Of a stretch of 64,000 nt of DNA, positions 8,513 to 17,811 are shown piece after piece. A model generated the notes under the pieces. It had not been told where the DNA came from. It did no database searches and saw nothing but the letters and a program-made list of their open reading frames with translations. Numbering within the stretch: the stretch's first letter is position 1; each line of letters starts with the position of its first letter. A program made the translations under genes and the position numbers. The DNA is from Chelativorans xinjiangensis (GTDB lineage: Bacteria; Pseudomonadota; Alphaproteobacteria; Rhizobiales; Rhizobiaceae): positions 20,775-84,774 of the forward strand of contig NZ_WQNH01000017.1 of the NCBI RefSeq assembly GCF_009812055.1, read 5' to 3'.

Positions 8513-10747
8513 TTACCCCTCCGGTGCTTCAGCGGTTTGCGCCGACAGCGGTTCCGCGTCCGCAAAGCCATGCCCGATTGGGGCTGAGTTCAAGGGGGTC
8601 TCGTCTTGCAATCCGCCCGCTTGAAGGCGCCAGAGCCGGGCATAGGCACCCCCTTGGGCGAGCAGGCCCTGCTGGCTGCCGCTTTCGATCACACGTCCCT
8701 TGTCGATGACGAAGATCCGGTCGCAGGCCCGCACCGTGGAGAGCCGATGGGCGACGATAAGCACCGTCCGGCCAGAACGGATCGCTTGCATATTGCGCTG
8801 GACGATCGCCTGTGAATGCTCGTCGAGCGCGCTGGTCGCTTCGTCGAAGATCAGAATGGCGGGATCCGTGACGAGGGCACGCGCGATCGCAATGCGCTGC
8901 CGCTGTCCTCCGGAAAGCGACGCGCCTCCTTCCGCCAATACTGTGTCGTAACCTTCCGGTAGTTCCAGGATGAATTCGTGGGCACCGGCCGTCTGTGCCG
9001 CGTTGACGATTCTCTCAAAAGGAACCGCCGGGTCGGCAAGTGCGATGTTGTCCCGGACAGACCGGTTGAAAAGATAATTCTCCTGGAGGACCACACTCAT
9101 CTGCCGACGCAGCGACACGGCATTCAGGCGGGCAATATCCAGACCATCGAGAAGAACCCGCCCCTCTTCCGGCACGTAAAGCTTCTGGACCAGGCGGGCG
9201 ATCGTGCTTTTGCCGGAACCGGACCGACCGACGAGAGCAACTGTGGCGCCCGCGGGAATGTCCAGGCTGAAGTCCTTCAAAATGGGCGGCAGATCCGGCC
9301 TGTAGCGGAACGTAACGTTGTCGATGTGGATGGCACCCGTCGACCTCCGTCCCACCACTTCCTGCTCTGCGTTGCGCTCGGCGGGTGTATTCAGCACGTC
9401 GCCAAGGCGGTCGATGGAGACCCTGGCCTGCACATATTTGCGCCAAAGCTCGGCCAGGCGCACGACGGGCTGGCTCACGTGATTGGCCATCATGTTGAAG
9501 GCGATCAACTGTCCGATGGACAATTCGAGATCGATGACCATGCGCGCGCCAAACCAGGTGACGAGGACCAACGTGACTTTCTGGATCGCCTGGACCACGT
9601 TGCCTGAAAGCTGCATCAGGCGCTGAACCTCGAAGTTCGAGGCGACAAACGCTTGGGTCTGCCTTTCCCAGCGCCGGGCAAGCTGCGGCTCGAGCGCCAG
9701 GGACTTCACGGTTTCCATGCCGTTGAGCGTTTCATTGAGGAAAGCGCCGTTGATGGCGCCGTCCCGATAGAGCGTCTCGATGCGCTGCTGCAGCGGTGGT
9801 GTGGTGAAATAGCCCAGAAGGAAGTAGCAGGGGATCGATACGGCGACGATTGCCGTGAGGAAGGGGGAATAGAGATACATGACGGCGAAGAAGATGCCGG
9901 TGAATGCGAGATCGATCGCCAGCGTATTGACCGCGCCCGTCAGAAACTCGCGCAAGGAGTCCAGTTCGCGCACGCGCATGACGGTGACGCCAACGCTGCG
10001 CGCCTTGAAATAGGATAGGGGCAGGTTCATGAGGTGCCCGAAAAGCCCGGCGCCCAGCCGCGCATCGATGCGCGTGGCCGTTTGCGAGGCCACATATTGG
10101 CGCAGGCATTTCAAGCCCACCTCCAGCACCGATACCACAACCAGCACCATCGCCAGCACGTCCAAGGTGGCCATAGCGTGATGGACCAGAACCTTGTCCA
10201 TGACCACTTGAAAAAAGAGGGGAGAAAGAAGCGCTAGCAACTCCATGACGGCGGACGTCGCCAAAACCTCCCAGGCTATGTTGCGATAGCGCAGCAACTC
10301 GGGAATGAACCAGGTGATATCGAAGGATCGGACGCCGCCGAGCCCGCCCCGTTTGCCGGATATTTCGACGACCTCACCGCTCCACATCGCCTCCAGTTCA
10401 TCAAGAAGGATCAGTTCCGGCCCCGGGCGGTCTTCGCGCTGGATAAGCGCCCTCCCTTGGTCCTTCTTCGCCAGGATCGCCCATCCGCCTCCGACGGGCC
10501 GCCAGGCAATGGGCAGGCTTGCTGCCCTTATCTTGCGTAGATCCCTGCGGCGCCAGCGCGCCCGCAATCCCAGCCGTTTACATAAGAGGCGGACAGCTGC
10601 CTCCGGACTCAGGTCGACCAGGGACGACGCAACTGCTTCCGCCTCAGCCGGATCGTCGATGCACTGCGTGATAGTGCCTATCGTCAGCACACATGCGAGC
10701 AGGGATGCCGTTCGCTCAGAAGGCTGTGAGTATCCAGAAATTTTCAT
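8513..10747 (-). CDS. Type I secretion ABC exporter, HlyB/RtxB-like (first ATPase of the operon)
   Basis: A 744-residue ABC exporter. The N-terminal 130 residues are a degenerate C39-like domain without the Cys of the peptidase. The membrane domain begins with FDITWFIPELLRYR and FFQVVMDKVLVHH, which match HlyB of RTX exporters closely. The ATPase has Walker A GRSGSGKST, signature LSGGQRQRIAIARALV and Walker B ILIFDEATSALDE. It is the first gene of the three-gene operon and diverges from the YopT-like substrate gene across a 445-base AT-rich region. No strong ribosome site is visible before the ATG at 10747, so translation may be weak or the start may differ slightly. It is more HlyB-like than the second ATPase, which argues against simple tandem duplication. 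Confidence 0.9.
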   Translation of the reverse strand: MKISGYSQPSERTASLLACVLTIGTITQCIDDPAEAEAVASSLVDLSPEAAVRLLCKRLGLRARWRRRDLRKIRAASLPIAWRPVGGGWAILAKKDQGRALIQREDRPGPELILLDELEAMWSGEVVEISGKRGGLGGVRSFDITWFIPELLRYRNIAWEVLATSAVMELLALLSPLFFQVVMDKVLVHHAMATLDVLAMVLVVVSVLEVGLKCLRQYVASQTATRIDARLGAGLFGHLMNLPLSYFKARSVGVTVMRVRELDSLREFLTGAVNTLAIDLAFTGIFFAVMYLYSPFLTAIVAVSIPCYFLLGYFTTPPLQQRIETLYRDGAINGAFLNETLNGMETVKSLALEPQLARRWERQTQAFVASNFEVQRLMQLSGNVVQAIQKVTLVLVTWFGARMVIDLELSIGQLIAFNMMANHVSQPVVRLAELWRKYVQARVSIDRLGDVLNTPAERNAEQEVVGRRSTGAIHIDNVTFRYRPDLPPILKDFSLDIPAGATVALVGRSGSGKSTIARLVQKLYVPEEGRVLLDGLDIARLNAVSLRRQMSVVLQENYLFNRSVRDNIALADPAVPFERIVNAAQTAGAHEFILELPEGYDTVLAEGGASLSGGQRQRIAIARALVTDPAILIFDEATSALDEHSQAIVQRNMQAIRSGRTVLIVAHRLSTVRACDRIFVIDKGRVIESGSQQGLLAQGGAYARLWRLQAGGLQDETPLNSAPIGHGFADAEPLSAQTAEAPEG

Positions 10748-11192
10748 GTGTTATCAATGATATAAAGTACGTTTGATGACTGAATCTCGTTCGTACCACA
10801 TATCCGGAAGGAGGCTGAACGAAACTCCGCGCTAAAATAGTCTAAGCAAATCCCGACACATATGCGTGCCCTGTCCCTAAGTGACGACAACGAGGTAGGG
10901 CACCTCTCTTGTTTATATAGGCGTCCCTTTGGTTTATATAAACGATCTGTGCATAATTTGGCAAGATGGCAGACCGCTAATCCGCATCTGAGCTGGCGAT
11001 CGACGCGGCGAGCGATGAGTAGGCGTAATGCATGTGGCGCCTTGCGATCAAATCGAATAGCGGCCAACCAATGGAGATTCTTGCTTAAGCAAGAAAACCA
11101 ACCTATTATGAGGACCATAATTATATTCGCAGGCATTGATACTATCTTCTATATACTATTTGAAAGTTATTTATTTATAAGGATATCATCTA
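10748..11192. promoter_or_regulatory. Divergent AT-rich promoter region between exporter operon and effector gene
   Basis: This 445-base region separates two divergent transcription units and contains no gene I can support. It is AT-rich near both ends, and the ribosome site AAGGA (11179-11183) of the plus-strand gene lies 9 bases before its ATG. It holds the paired GTTTATATA sites described separately. No sigma-70 promoter was assigned with confidence. Confidence 0.55.
10911..10943. promoter_or_regulatory. Paired GTTTATATA sites, candidate operator
   Basis: GTTTATATA occurs at 10911-10919 and again at 10932-10940, exactly 21 bases apart (two helical turns). The second copy extends to a perfect 12-base palindrome, GTTTATATAAAC (10932-10943). 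Same-face spacing in a divergent promoter region suggests binding of a dimeric regulator. No regulator gene is adjacent, so the protein is unknown. Confidence 0.4.
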
Positions 11193-14100
11193 ATGCTTGG
11201 CCCATCGCCTGTTAACCCCGTCACCGACGCTACTTTTGGCGTCGAGAAGAGGCTGTTTCCGAATTCGGATGTCGGAGCTGCCGTATTTTCTCCCGAACCG
11301 TCGATGCACGCCCCCTTGAGCCGTCTGGGAGATGTCCACGCCAGTATCACCAAGACCCGGGGCAAGAGGGCGGCGGCGGCGCAGGAAGCCGACGACGCGC
11401 AGACGGAAGCGGCCGATGCGGTGGGCGGGGCCGAGGCGGAGCTCGGAGGGAAGCTGCGCGGCGTGTTCGTGTCCTATATGCGCGAGCAGCTCGGCGATAG
11501 CGGTCTCAGCGATGACCAAGTGCTCGAGCATATCACTGCGTTCCCGAATCTGAATGACAGCACGTTGATGCGCCGGCTGGCCGGTGCGGCCGGCCTCTAT
11601 GGCAGCGAGGAAGGCGAAGACAATGTCGCCCCGGCTCAGAAGAAGGCACTCGTAGAGCGCTTGTTGCTCGCCTTGACTTCGGACGTCGACTGGAAGACCG
11701 AACTTGCCACGCCGGCCACCGATGTCGCGAATGGCGTCACCACAGACGCTAAGGTGCTGCACGGCGCCAACGAGATGACGATCGCGCAGGCCGCAGCGGC
11801 GGCCAAAGACAATATCCGCGAAACGCTTACGTCAAAGCTCGGCGATTGGGCCGTGCCCATAGCGGATGCGCTGGCGCCCGTCCTGATCAATGATCCAACG
11901 CTGTTCCTACCCAAGGCGTCGGGCAAGATTCTCTATGGCAGCCTGGAATGGGCCCAGCTCTGGATCGGCATAGAATATGCCGAAGGCCAATCCCTTGATC
12001 CGGCAAAGCTTACCATCGACCAGCTTCTCGCGCTTGGCCGGGCAGCCACGATCACCGATCCCGCGACGGACGAGGAAGCAACGGAGGCGGTAACAAACGG
12101 CGATACCGCCGAGGACGACGCGGCGGCGGCCGCCTACTCGGTCACCAAGCTCCTCGCCCTGATCGCCCGGGCCAAGGGCAAGCTCGACGGCCAGGAGATC
12201 ACCGAGGAGAACCGCGCGGAAGTGGAAGAGGTTCTGCAATCCGTCGCCGAGGAAGTGTTCAAGGAGGAGTTCGCGATTGCCGAGGCCTTCGAGACACTCG
12301 GCCAGGAGATGCCTACCCGCGAGGAAGTCGCCAGAAAGATCCTGGAAGAGCACAAGTTTGACCCGGATGAGAAGATCACGGATTGGCGCCACTCGCCGGA
12401 CGGGATCACATATCGCTACAATTCCACCCGTGAGAGAACACTCGCCGAGATTTATTTCGAACAGGGAAACCTGGATGGTTACCGTGACTGCGACCTGCCG
12501 AATCTAACCGAGGAATTCGAGACGCGCTTCGAAACCTATAAATCCCAATATGCGGCAGGGATGACAACCATCTTCGGCCGATTCCTCGACGACTATGCCG
12601 AGCGCAACAACCTCGACCTGACGGGTGCCGCTATAAAGCTTTCCCAACCTCAGGCCACCGCTTCCATCAACAATGGTAACTGGTGGTCCGACAAAACCGA
12701 AAAAAGCAACAGCGTACTGATCGTGGAGATGACCATTCCGGAGGCCGGCTCCCGCTATGGGTTTTTCTCGCTCCCGGAGCTCGACAAAGGCCTGCAAGAC
12801 ATCCCAGCGGAAACATCGGTGAACGATTGGGTATATAACAATTCCAGTACATTCTATACCGAAGAGCAAGTAGACGAGTACACGAATTTTTTGAATGCGC
12901 CCGGCTTTCACGTGGCTGAGAACTCAGTTACCATAAAAGAGCTTTGCAGTGGCGCAGGGGCCGAGATTCGGGGCAAGATCAATGAATATTTCGCGGCCCA
13001 GATCCAGCAGTATCACGATCAAGCCCGCGGAGAGACCCCCGGCGAGGCGATCAGCAATTTCTTCCTCGATCTCATTCCCTTCCGCGCGATAGTCGTCGCC
13101 ATCCAGAAGGGTGACGTGGCGGGGGCGATCTTTAACGGATTGTTCGACGTCCTGTCCTTCATTCCCTTCGTCGGGGAAGGGATAAAAGCCCTTCAGGTAG
13201 GGGGCAAAGCGGTTGTGACCGGCCTGTCCGCCGCACTCAAGACATCACTCAAACAGGGCCTGAGCAAGGGTATCTCAGCCGGCCTTCGCACCGCCGCCTC
13301 CTTCGGCCGTGAGTTTGGCGGGCAAACGCTCAAAGCTGCCGTGACCGGCCTGGAAAGTGTCATGCCGATCCCAATGCCCAGCCTTGCCTCCCATATTTCG
13401 GTCGCCGGTGCGGGGAACACCGCGCGCGTTGTGAAAGGTCTTAGAGCCACGCAGCCGGAGCTGGCCGATGCGCTGGAGCAGGTCTCGAAGCGCTCCGACA
13501 TCATAGAGATGACCGCCGACGGCCAACAGAAGCTGGCACCCGGCGTCGAGGTAACCAAGGGTGCGAATGGCGTCGAGACCATCAAGCTCGACGCTATTCA
13601 CCTCCCGCTTGGCGAGGGGAGCATCGATCTTGACGATGCCAGGCTGACAATCAGGTATACCGACGAGGACCAGATCCTTTTCCTCAACGAGCACTTCAAC
13701 GAAGCCGGAGAAAGTTTCTATACGCTGGCGAACCCGCAGACCGGCCTGTCCTATGGCCGACGCCTCACCCCCGACGAAACAGACACGCTCCTTTCCAAAG
13801 GAAGCAGCGGATTTTCCAGGGAAACCAGAGATAACTTCGCTACCGCTTCGACCGAAGATCCGGCGCACCTGAATACAAGCGAAGCGGAAAACAATTCCTT
13901 TCTGGGATCACGATCTCTATTTGGCAGAATTTTCAAAAGAAAACTTAAAGTGAAAATGCCGAAGTATTTGGTTATTGCCGATACACCAAAATATGAAAAT
14001 GTAGTACCAGAGCTTACATCTTTTACAGCTAGAATACAATCAAACGGTGGTGGATTGTGCGCTTCTTTTGTTATAAGATGGATACAATACCTTTATGACT

Positions 14101-14513
14101 CAAAGAATATTGCATTAGATTTAAAACTTCAAAACAACCTTATTTCTGCCCAATCAGATTATATCAAAAATTTTCGCGGTCGAATATCCGATAAATCCCT
14201 TCTAGAAAGTAGAAAATTGTACATTTACAAAGAAATCCCACAAAGTAGGCATAATACAATTCAAAATATCATAAACTCTTCTAATAATAGGGATTATATA
14301 TACATGTTTTTTATTGGAGAATCAGGGGCCGGCCATGCTGTCGGCCTGACATTTGGAGACAATCCGAAATTTTTCGACCCTAACTGGGGCGTCTTTAAGT
14401 TTGAAAACCGCGATGACCTTGCAAAATGGGTTCCAGAATACATCCAGGAACACTATAAGAACATCAGCCAAGTCGGTGCTTTCAGTGTCAAAAAGCGCGC
14501 CTGGGGAGACTGA
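11193..14513 (+). CDS. Large candidate secreted effector with C-terminal YopT-like (C58) cysteine protease domain
   Basis: The product is 1106 residues with no Sec signal and no RTX nonapeptides. The start has AAGGA 9 bases upstream. The N-terminal and central parts are Ala/Glu-rich and helical. Residues about 620-700 (FFLDLIPFRAIVVAIQKGD, then LSFIPFVGEGIKAL) recall the scaffold of dermonecrotic-toxin-like (DUF6543) proteins, a weak resemblance. The last 190 residues contain the three motifs of YopT/AvrPphB proteases in order: GGGLCASF (Cys956), GAGHAVGL (His1048) and FFDPNWG (Asp1062). The spacing between His and Asp is close to that family. YopT cleaves prenylated Rho GTPases and AvrPphB cleaves plant kinases, so a host target is plausible. 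This end is strikingly AT-rich (about 30 percent GC over 13981-14040), unlike the rest of the gene, as if acquired separately. Its position beside a type I exporter suggests export by it, but no secretion signal is proven. Confidence 0.75.
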   Translation: MLGPSPVNPVTDATFGVEKRLFPNSDVGAAVFSPEPSMHAPLSRLGDVHASITKTRGKRAAAAQEADDAQTEAADAVGGAEAELGGKLRGVFVSYMREQLGDSGLSDDQVLEHITAFPNLNDSTLMRRLAGAAGLYGSEEGEDNVAPAQKKALVERLLLALTSDVDWKTELATPATDVANGVTTDAKVLHGANEMTIAQAAAAAKDNIRETLTSKLGDWAVPIADALAPVLINDPTLFLPKASGKILYGSLEWAQLWIGIEYAEGQSLDPAKLTIDQLLALGRAATITDPATDEEATEAVTNGDTAEDDAAAAAYSVTKLLALIARAKGKLDGQEITEENRAEVEEVLQSVAEEVFKEEFAIAEAFETLGQEMPTREEVARKILEEHKFDPDEKITDWRHSPDGITYRYNSTRERTLAEIYFEQGNLDGYRDCDLPNLTEEFETRFETYKSQYAAGMTTIFGRFLDDYAERNNLDLTGAAIKLSQPQATASINNGNWWSDKTEKSNSVLIVEMTIPEAGSRYGFFSLPELDKGLQDIPAETSVNDWVYNNSSTFYTEEQVDEYTNFLNAPGFHVAENSVTIKELCSGAGAEIRGKINEYFAAQIQQYHDQARGETPGEAISNFFLDLIPFRAIVVAIQKGDVAGAIFNGLFDVLSFIPFVGEGIKALQVGGKAVVTGLSAALKTSLKQGLSKGISAGLRTAASFGREFGGQTLKAAVTGLESVMPIPMPSLASHISVAGAGNTARVVKGLRATQPELADALEQVSKRSDIIEMTADGQQKLAPGVEVTKGANGVETIKLDAIHLPLGEGSIDLDDARLTIRYTDEDQILFLNEHFNEAGESFYTLANPQTGLSYGRRLTPDETDTLLSKGSSGFSRETRDNFATASTEDPAHLNTSEAENNSFLGSRSLFGRIFKRKLKVKMPKYLVIADTPKYENVVPELTSFTARIQSNGGGLCASFVIRWIQYLYDSKNIALDLKLQNNLISAQSDYIKNFRGRISDKSLLESRKLYIYKEIPQSRHNTIQNIINSSNNRDYIYMFFIGESGAGHAVGLTFGDNPKFFDPNWGVFKFENRDDLAKWVPEYIQEHYKNISQVGAFSVKKRAWGD

Positions 14514-14674
14514 CGGAAGCGTCAGACCAAGACCGAGCCCCCTCACGGTGTGATGGCTTTGGCCAGAAAGTCCGTCAGGCAGTTGTTGTCCCACCGCATT
14601 GCGTACGCCGATCATCCTGGCTGCCTCGTCGAGCAAACCGTTTGCGTTGGCTCCACGACCATCAATGCGAGCAT

Positions 14675-15655
14675 TCAACTCGAATCCGTTGGTGGGGCCC
14701 AGTCAGCGTTCTCTGAACGCGATTCAAGGCAGCGCGCCCTGACTTCATCCAGCATGGTCGCGGTGTCACCGACCAGCAGATCGGCCACCATGATCGCAAT
14801 GCGCGGCAAAGCGCGGCGGGAACTGATGGCAAGAGCGATGTTTTGTAGAAGAATGTTCTGCCCCGTCACCGGAATGGCAACGAGCCGGCCGTCGAGCAGT
14901 TCCTGTGCCGTGTCCAGTTCCGAAGTCAGGGCGACGTGGCTGCCCGACACGACAAGCTGCTTCAGCAATTGCAGGGAATTGGTCACCACCGGCGGGCGGC
15001 CTTCCGAGAACATCCAGCCATGGCGCGCCTCGAGTATGCGGCGGATCGCAAGTGCCGGGCTTTGTACCGCGATGGCATGATCGCGCACCTTCGCCAGGCC
15101 GATCTGCCGGTGCTCTGCCAGCGGGTGGTCGGGAGCAACAACGCAGTGTAATGGCAGTTCCGCACTCCAGATGACGTGAACATCCCGTTGTGCGCGAAGG
15201 TTGAACGTAAGCGCGACATCGGCATTGCCCGCGTCGAGCGTCGACATCGCATCATCCGGCGTGGCGACCTCCACGTCGATGCGAACTTTCGGATATACCT
15301 CGGCGACATGGTGCAAGAAACGCGGGAGGACGCCGTTCACCAGGCTGTCCATCGTGACCAGACGGACATGGCCAAGATCGACCCCCTGCATCTGCTTGAC
15401 GTCCGACCAAATACGGTTCTCGTCCGCCTTCCAGCGGCGTGCCAGCACGACGAACATCTCGCCCACGGGCGACAGGGTCATGCCTGTGTTCATCCGGTCG
15501 AAGAGTTGCACACCGAGGCGATCCTCCAGGAGCTTGATCTGCCGGTCGATGGCCGAGGCGGCGATGCCGATGGCGCGCGAAGCCGCCTGGATCGAGCCGT
15601 GCTCGGCAACCGCTTCGATATACTGCAAACCGCGCGGGACAAGGTGCAACGACAT
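14675..15655 (-). CDS. LysR-family transcriptional regulator (ureide/TRAP cluster)
   Basis: The N-terminal winged helix-turn-helix (FIEAV-like start YIEAVAEHGSIQAASRAIG, then AIDRQIKLLEDRLGVQLFDR) and a periplasmic-binding-like effector domain (about residues 90-300) identify the family. From the ATG at 15655 the length is 326 residues; a TTG at 15670 in the same frame is the alternative, and neither ribosome site is strong. The gene diverges from uraD and the TRAP genes across 111 bases, the classic arrangement for a LysR regulator controlling its neighbour. The inducer may be a ureide or hydantoin, which is an inference from the cluster only. Confidence 0.88.
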   Translation of the reverse strand: MSLHLVPRGLQYIEAVAEHGSIQAASRAIGIAASAIDRQIKLLEDRLGVQLFDRMNTGMTLSPVGEMFVVLARRWKADENRIWSDVKQMQGVDLGHVRLVTMDSLVNGVLPRFLHHVAEVYPKVRIDVEVATPDDAMSTLDAGNADVALTFNLRAQRDVHVIWSAELPLHCVVAPDHPLAEHRQIGLAKVRDHAIAVQSPALAIRRILEARHGWMFSEGRPPVVTNSLQLLKQLVVSGSHVALTSELDTAQELLDGRLVAIPVTGQNILLQNIALAISSRRALPRIAIMVADLLVGDTATMLDEVRARCLESRSENADWAPPTDSS

Positions 15656-15766
15656 GTGCCTGCGTTCCAAAAAATAGAATGCAGGATTGTCGATAATGTC
15701 ATGGAATGCAATGCGGCAATGCGGCTAGCGTCAAGCTGACACAGATCAGATGGCAAGCCCGACTTT

Positions 15767-16324
15767 ATGACTTCCGCCCTCGACATTCTCAACACCGTGC
15801 CCCGCGCCGCCGCGCTCGCCATGATCGAGCCGCTGGTCGAGCGTTCACCCTGGGTCGCCGCAGCGATCGTGGACCAGCGCCCCTTTGCCGATGACGAGGC
15901 CCTGGCGGGAGCTTTGGTGGAAACGATCACCCGCGCCGATTCCGGCAGCCAGATCGCCCTGTTCAACGTCCACCCCGAATTAGCCGGGCATGAGGCGGCC
16001 GAAGGTCGAATGACCGAGGCCTCGACCAGCGAACAGGGCCGTCTGAGATTGCTGTCGCTGTCCGCCGCCGATGCCGCGCGGCTGACCCGAATGAATACGG
16101 CTTACCGCACCCGCTTCGGCCACCCGTTCATCGTCGCGCTGCACCGCGTGCCGGACCTGCAAACACTTTTTGCCACATTCGAGCGCCGCCTCGCCGCGAC
16201 GCCGCCTGGAGAGCATACCGCCACACTGGCCGAGATCGCCTCGGTGATCCGGTCCCGTGCCGCCCGCGCCTTCGGGGCGGGCACGAATACGCCTCCGAAC
16301 CTCGCCGCCACAACCCTGGAGTAA
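15767..16324 (+). CDS. uraD: OHCU decarboxylase (2-oxo-4-hydroxy-4-carboxy-5-ureidoimidazoline decarboxylase)
   Basis: This enzyme catalyses the last step from urate to S-allantoin, decarboxylating OHCU. The 185-residue product carries the family hallmarks HPELAGHEA and STSEQGRLRLL, then NTAYRTRFGHPFIVAL near residues 118-133 and a C-terminal FERRL motif. The usual length is about 165-180. It is the first gene of a plus-strand run with a TRAP importer and a racemase, ending 4 bases before the binding-protein gene. No urate oxidase or HIU hydrolase is visible in the window, so the rest of the pathway must lie elsewhere or the enzyme acts on a related compound. Confidence 0.88.
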   Translation: MTSALDILNTVPRAAALAMIEPLVERSPWVAAAIVDQRPFADDEALAGALVETITRADSGSQIALFNVHPELAGHEAAEGRMTEASTSEQGRLRLLSLSAADAARLTRMNTAYRTRFGHPFIVALHRVPDLQTLFATFERRLAATPPGEHTATLAEIASVIRSRAARAFGAGTNTPPNLAATTLE

Positions 16325-16328
16325 CCCC

Positions 16329-17321
16329 ATGAAAGCCCTTCTGCCTCTCATTGCTTCATCCGCCATCGCCCTTTCAGCCGTCGTGGCCGAAGCGAAGGAC
16401 ACCATCCGCGTCGCCGGCAACTTCGCGACCGAGCATTCCTCCTCCTTCGCCATGGCGAAGTTCGAGGAAGAGCTGGAGCGCCTGTCGAACGGCGAGATCG
16501 ACGTCAACATCTTTCCGGCTCAGCAATTGGGCGGCGCGGCCGAGAATGTGCAGGCCGTCAAGATCGGCGCGATCGAGCTGATGTGGGTCGGCACAGCCTA
16601 TCTGACCCGCACCGTCCCCGAGCTTGAGATCGTTGGCCTGCCGTTCCAGTTCCCGAACCGCGAACTGGCCTTCGCCGTGGTCGACGGCCCCGTCGGCGCC
16701 GCGCTCGACGCGAAACTGGCGGACGAGGGCATGACCTCCATGGGCTACATGGAACTCGGGTTTCGTCAACTCACCAACAACGTCCGCCCAATCGAAAACA
16801 TCGGGGACATCGAAGGTCTGAAGATCCGCCTCCAGCCGAACGAGACGCATCTGGCCACCTTCCGCGCTCTTGGTGCAAACCCGGTGGCGATGGATGTCAA
16901 GGAACTTTACTCCGCTCTCGAACAGGGCGTGATCGACGGGCAGGAGAACCCCTTCGCCATCATCAATGTCGCCGGCTATGCCGAAGTCCAGAAACACGTC
17001 TCGAACACCGGGCACTTCTTCGATTTCATCTCGGTCGTCGCCAACAAGAACTGGTTCGACGGTCTCGACGCCGACAAGCAGGCGATGGTGAAGGAAGCAA
17101 TGGCGACCGCCGTGGCGTACCAGCGCGAACTGGCGGCGGAGCAGGACGCTGCGGGGCTTGCCCAACTGACCGGGAAGGGCATGACCTATACCGAAGTCTC
17201 GCCGGAATTGGCCGCCGCCCTGCGCGAAAGAACCGCGAATGTTGCCGCCGAGACTAAATCGCGCCTCGACCCGGAGCTGACGAAGCTGCTCGAGGACGAG
17301 ATCGCCCGGCTCGGCATGTGA
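16329..17321 (+). CDS. TRAP transporter substrate-binding protein (DctP family)
   Basis: A 330-residue periplasmic binding protein. Residues 1-22 form a Sec signal peptide ending AEA. The core has the DctP pattern: a strand around IRVAGNFATEHSS, the segment GLKIRLQPNETHLATFRALG whose Arg in DctP proteins binds the ligand carboxylate, and ALEQGVIDGQENP. The start at 16329 is the first in-frame ATG directly after the uraD stop (4 bases). It feeds the DctQ/DctM pair encoded next. The carboxylate ligand is not known; the flanking uraD and racemase genes suggest a ureide or hydantoin-derived acid. Confidence 0.9.
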   Translation: MKALLPLIASSAIALSAVVAEAKDTIRVAGNFATEHSSSFAMAKFEEELERLSNGEIDVNIFPAQQLGGAAENVQAVKIGAIELMWVGTAYLTRTVPELEIVGLPFQFPNRELAFAVVDGPVGAALDAKLADEGMTSMGYMELGFRQLTNNVRPIENIGDIEGLKIRLQPNETHLATFRALGANPVAMDVKELYSALEQGVIDGQENPFAIINVAGYAEVQKHVSNTGHFFDFISVVANKNWFDGLDADKQAMVKEAMATAVAYQRELAAEQDAAGLAQLTGKGMTYTEVSPELAAALRERTANVAAETKSRLDPELTKLLEDEIARLGM

Positions 17322-17325
17322 TCCG

Positions 17326-17811
17326 ATGGTGCTCGATCGCCTCCTGACCTGGCTCCTCGCGCGCGCTGACATTGGCGCGCGCCTCCTCGTCATCCTTGGC
17401 GCGGCCATGATGGTGGTCGTGGTCTCGGCGCAGGTGGTCATGCGCTATGTCTTCAACGGTTCCTTCGATTGGGCGGACGAGGTCAGCCGAATCGCCTTCG
17501 TCTGGACGATCTTCCTCGCCATCCCGCTTGGCATCCGTGACGGCTCCCATGTCGGGATCGAGCTCTTGGTGGAGCGCTTTCCCGCCGGCCTGCGCCGCCT
17601 CATCGCCCGGCTCATGAGCGCTCTCGCGGCCGTGATGATGGCGGTCGTGTTCTGGACCTCGGTCGTTGTCGCGCTGGCTACATGGTCCGAACGGCTAGGC
17701 GCCATCAATCTCACTTCAAGCGTCTTCTTCTTCCCTGTGATCCTCGGCGCGCTTCATTCGGCGCTTCACCTTGCTCATCTCGCCCTTTTCCCGACGGAGT
17801 CCCGCGCATGA
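17326..17811 (+). CDS. TRAP transporter small permease (DctQ family)
   Basis: A 161-residue membrane protein with four predicted helices, for example LLVILGAAMMVVVVSAQVVM and IAFVWTIFLAIPLGI. The motifs MRYVFN and WADEVSR are typical of DctQ. It begins 4 bases after the binding-protein stop, and its TGA overlaps the ATG of the large permease (ATGA), so the two subunits are translationally coupled. It should form the inner-membrane complex with the DctM protein. Confidence 0.9.
   Translation: MVLDRLLTWLLARADIGARLLVILGAAMMVVVVSAQVVMRYVFNGSFDWADEVSRIAFVWTIFLAIPLGIRDGSHVGIELLVERFPAGLRRLIARLMSALAAVMMAVVFWTSVVVALATWSERLGAINLTSSVFFFPVILGALHSALHLAHLALFPTESRA

Noticed and set aside
14510..14525. Terminator after the YopT-like gene
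   Set aside because: CTGACG-GAAG-CGTCAG is only a 6-pair stem overlapping the stop codon and has no T-run.
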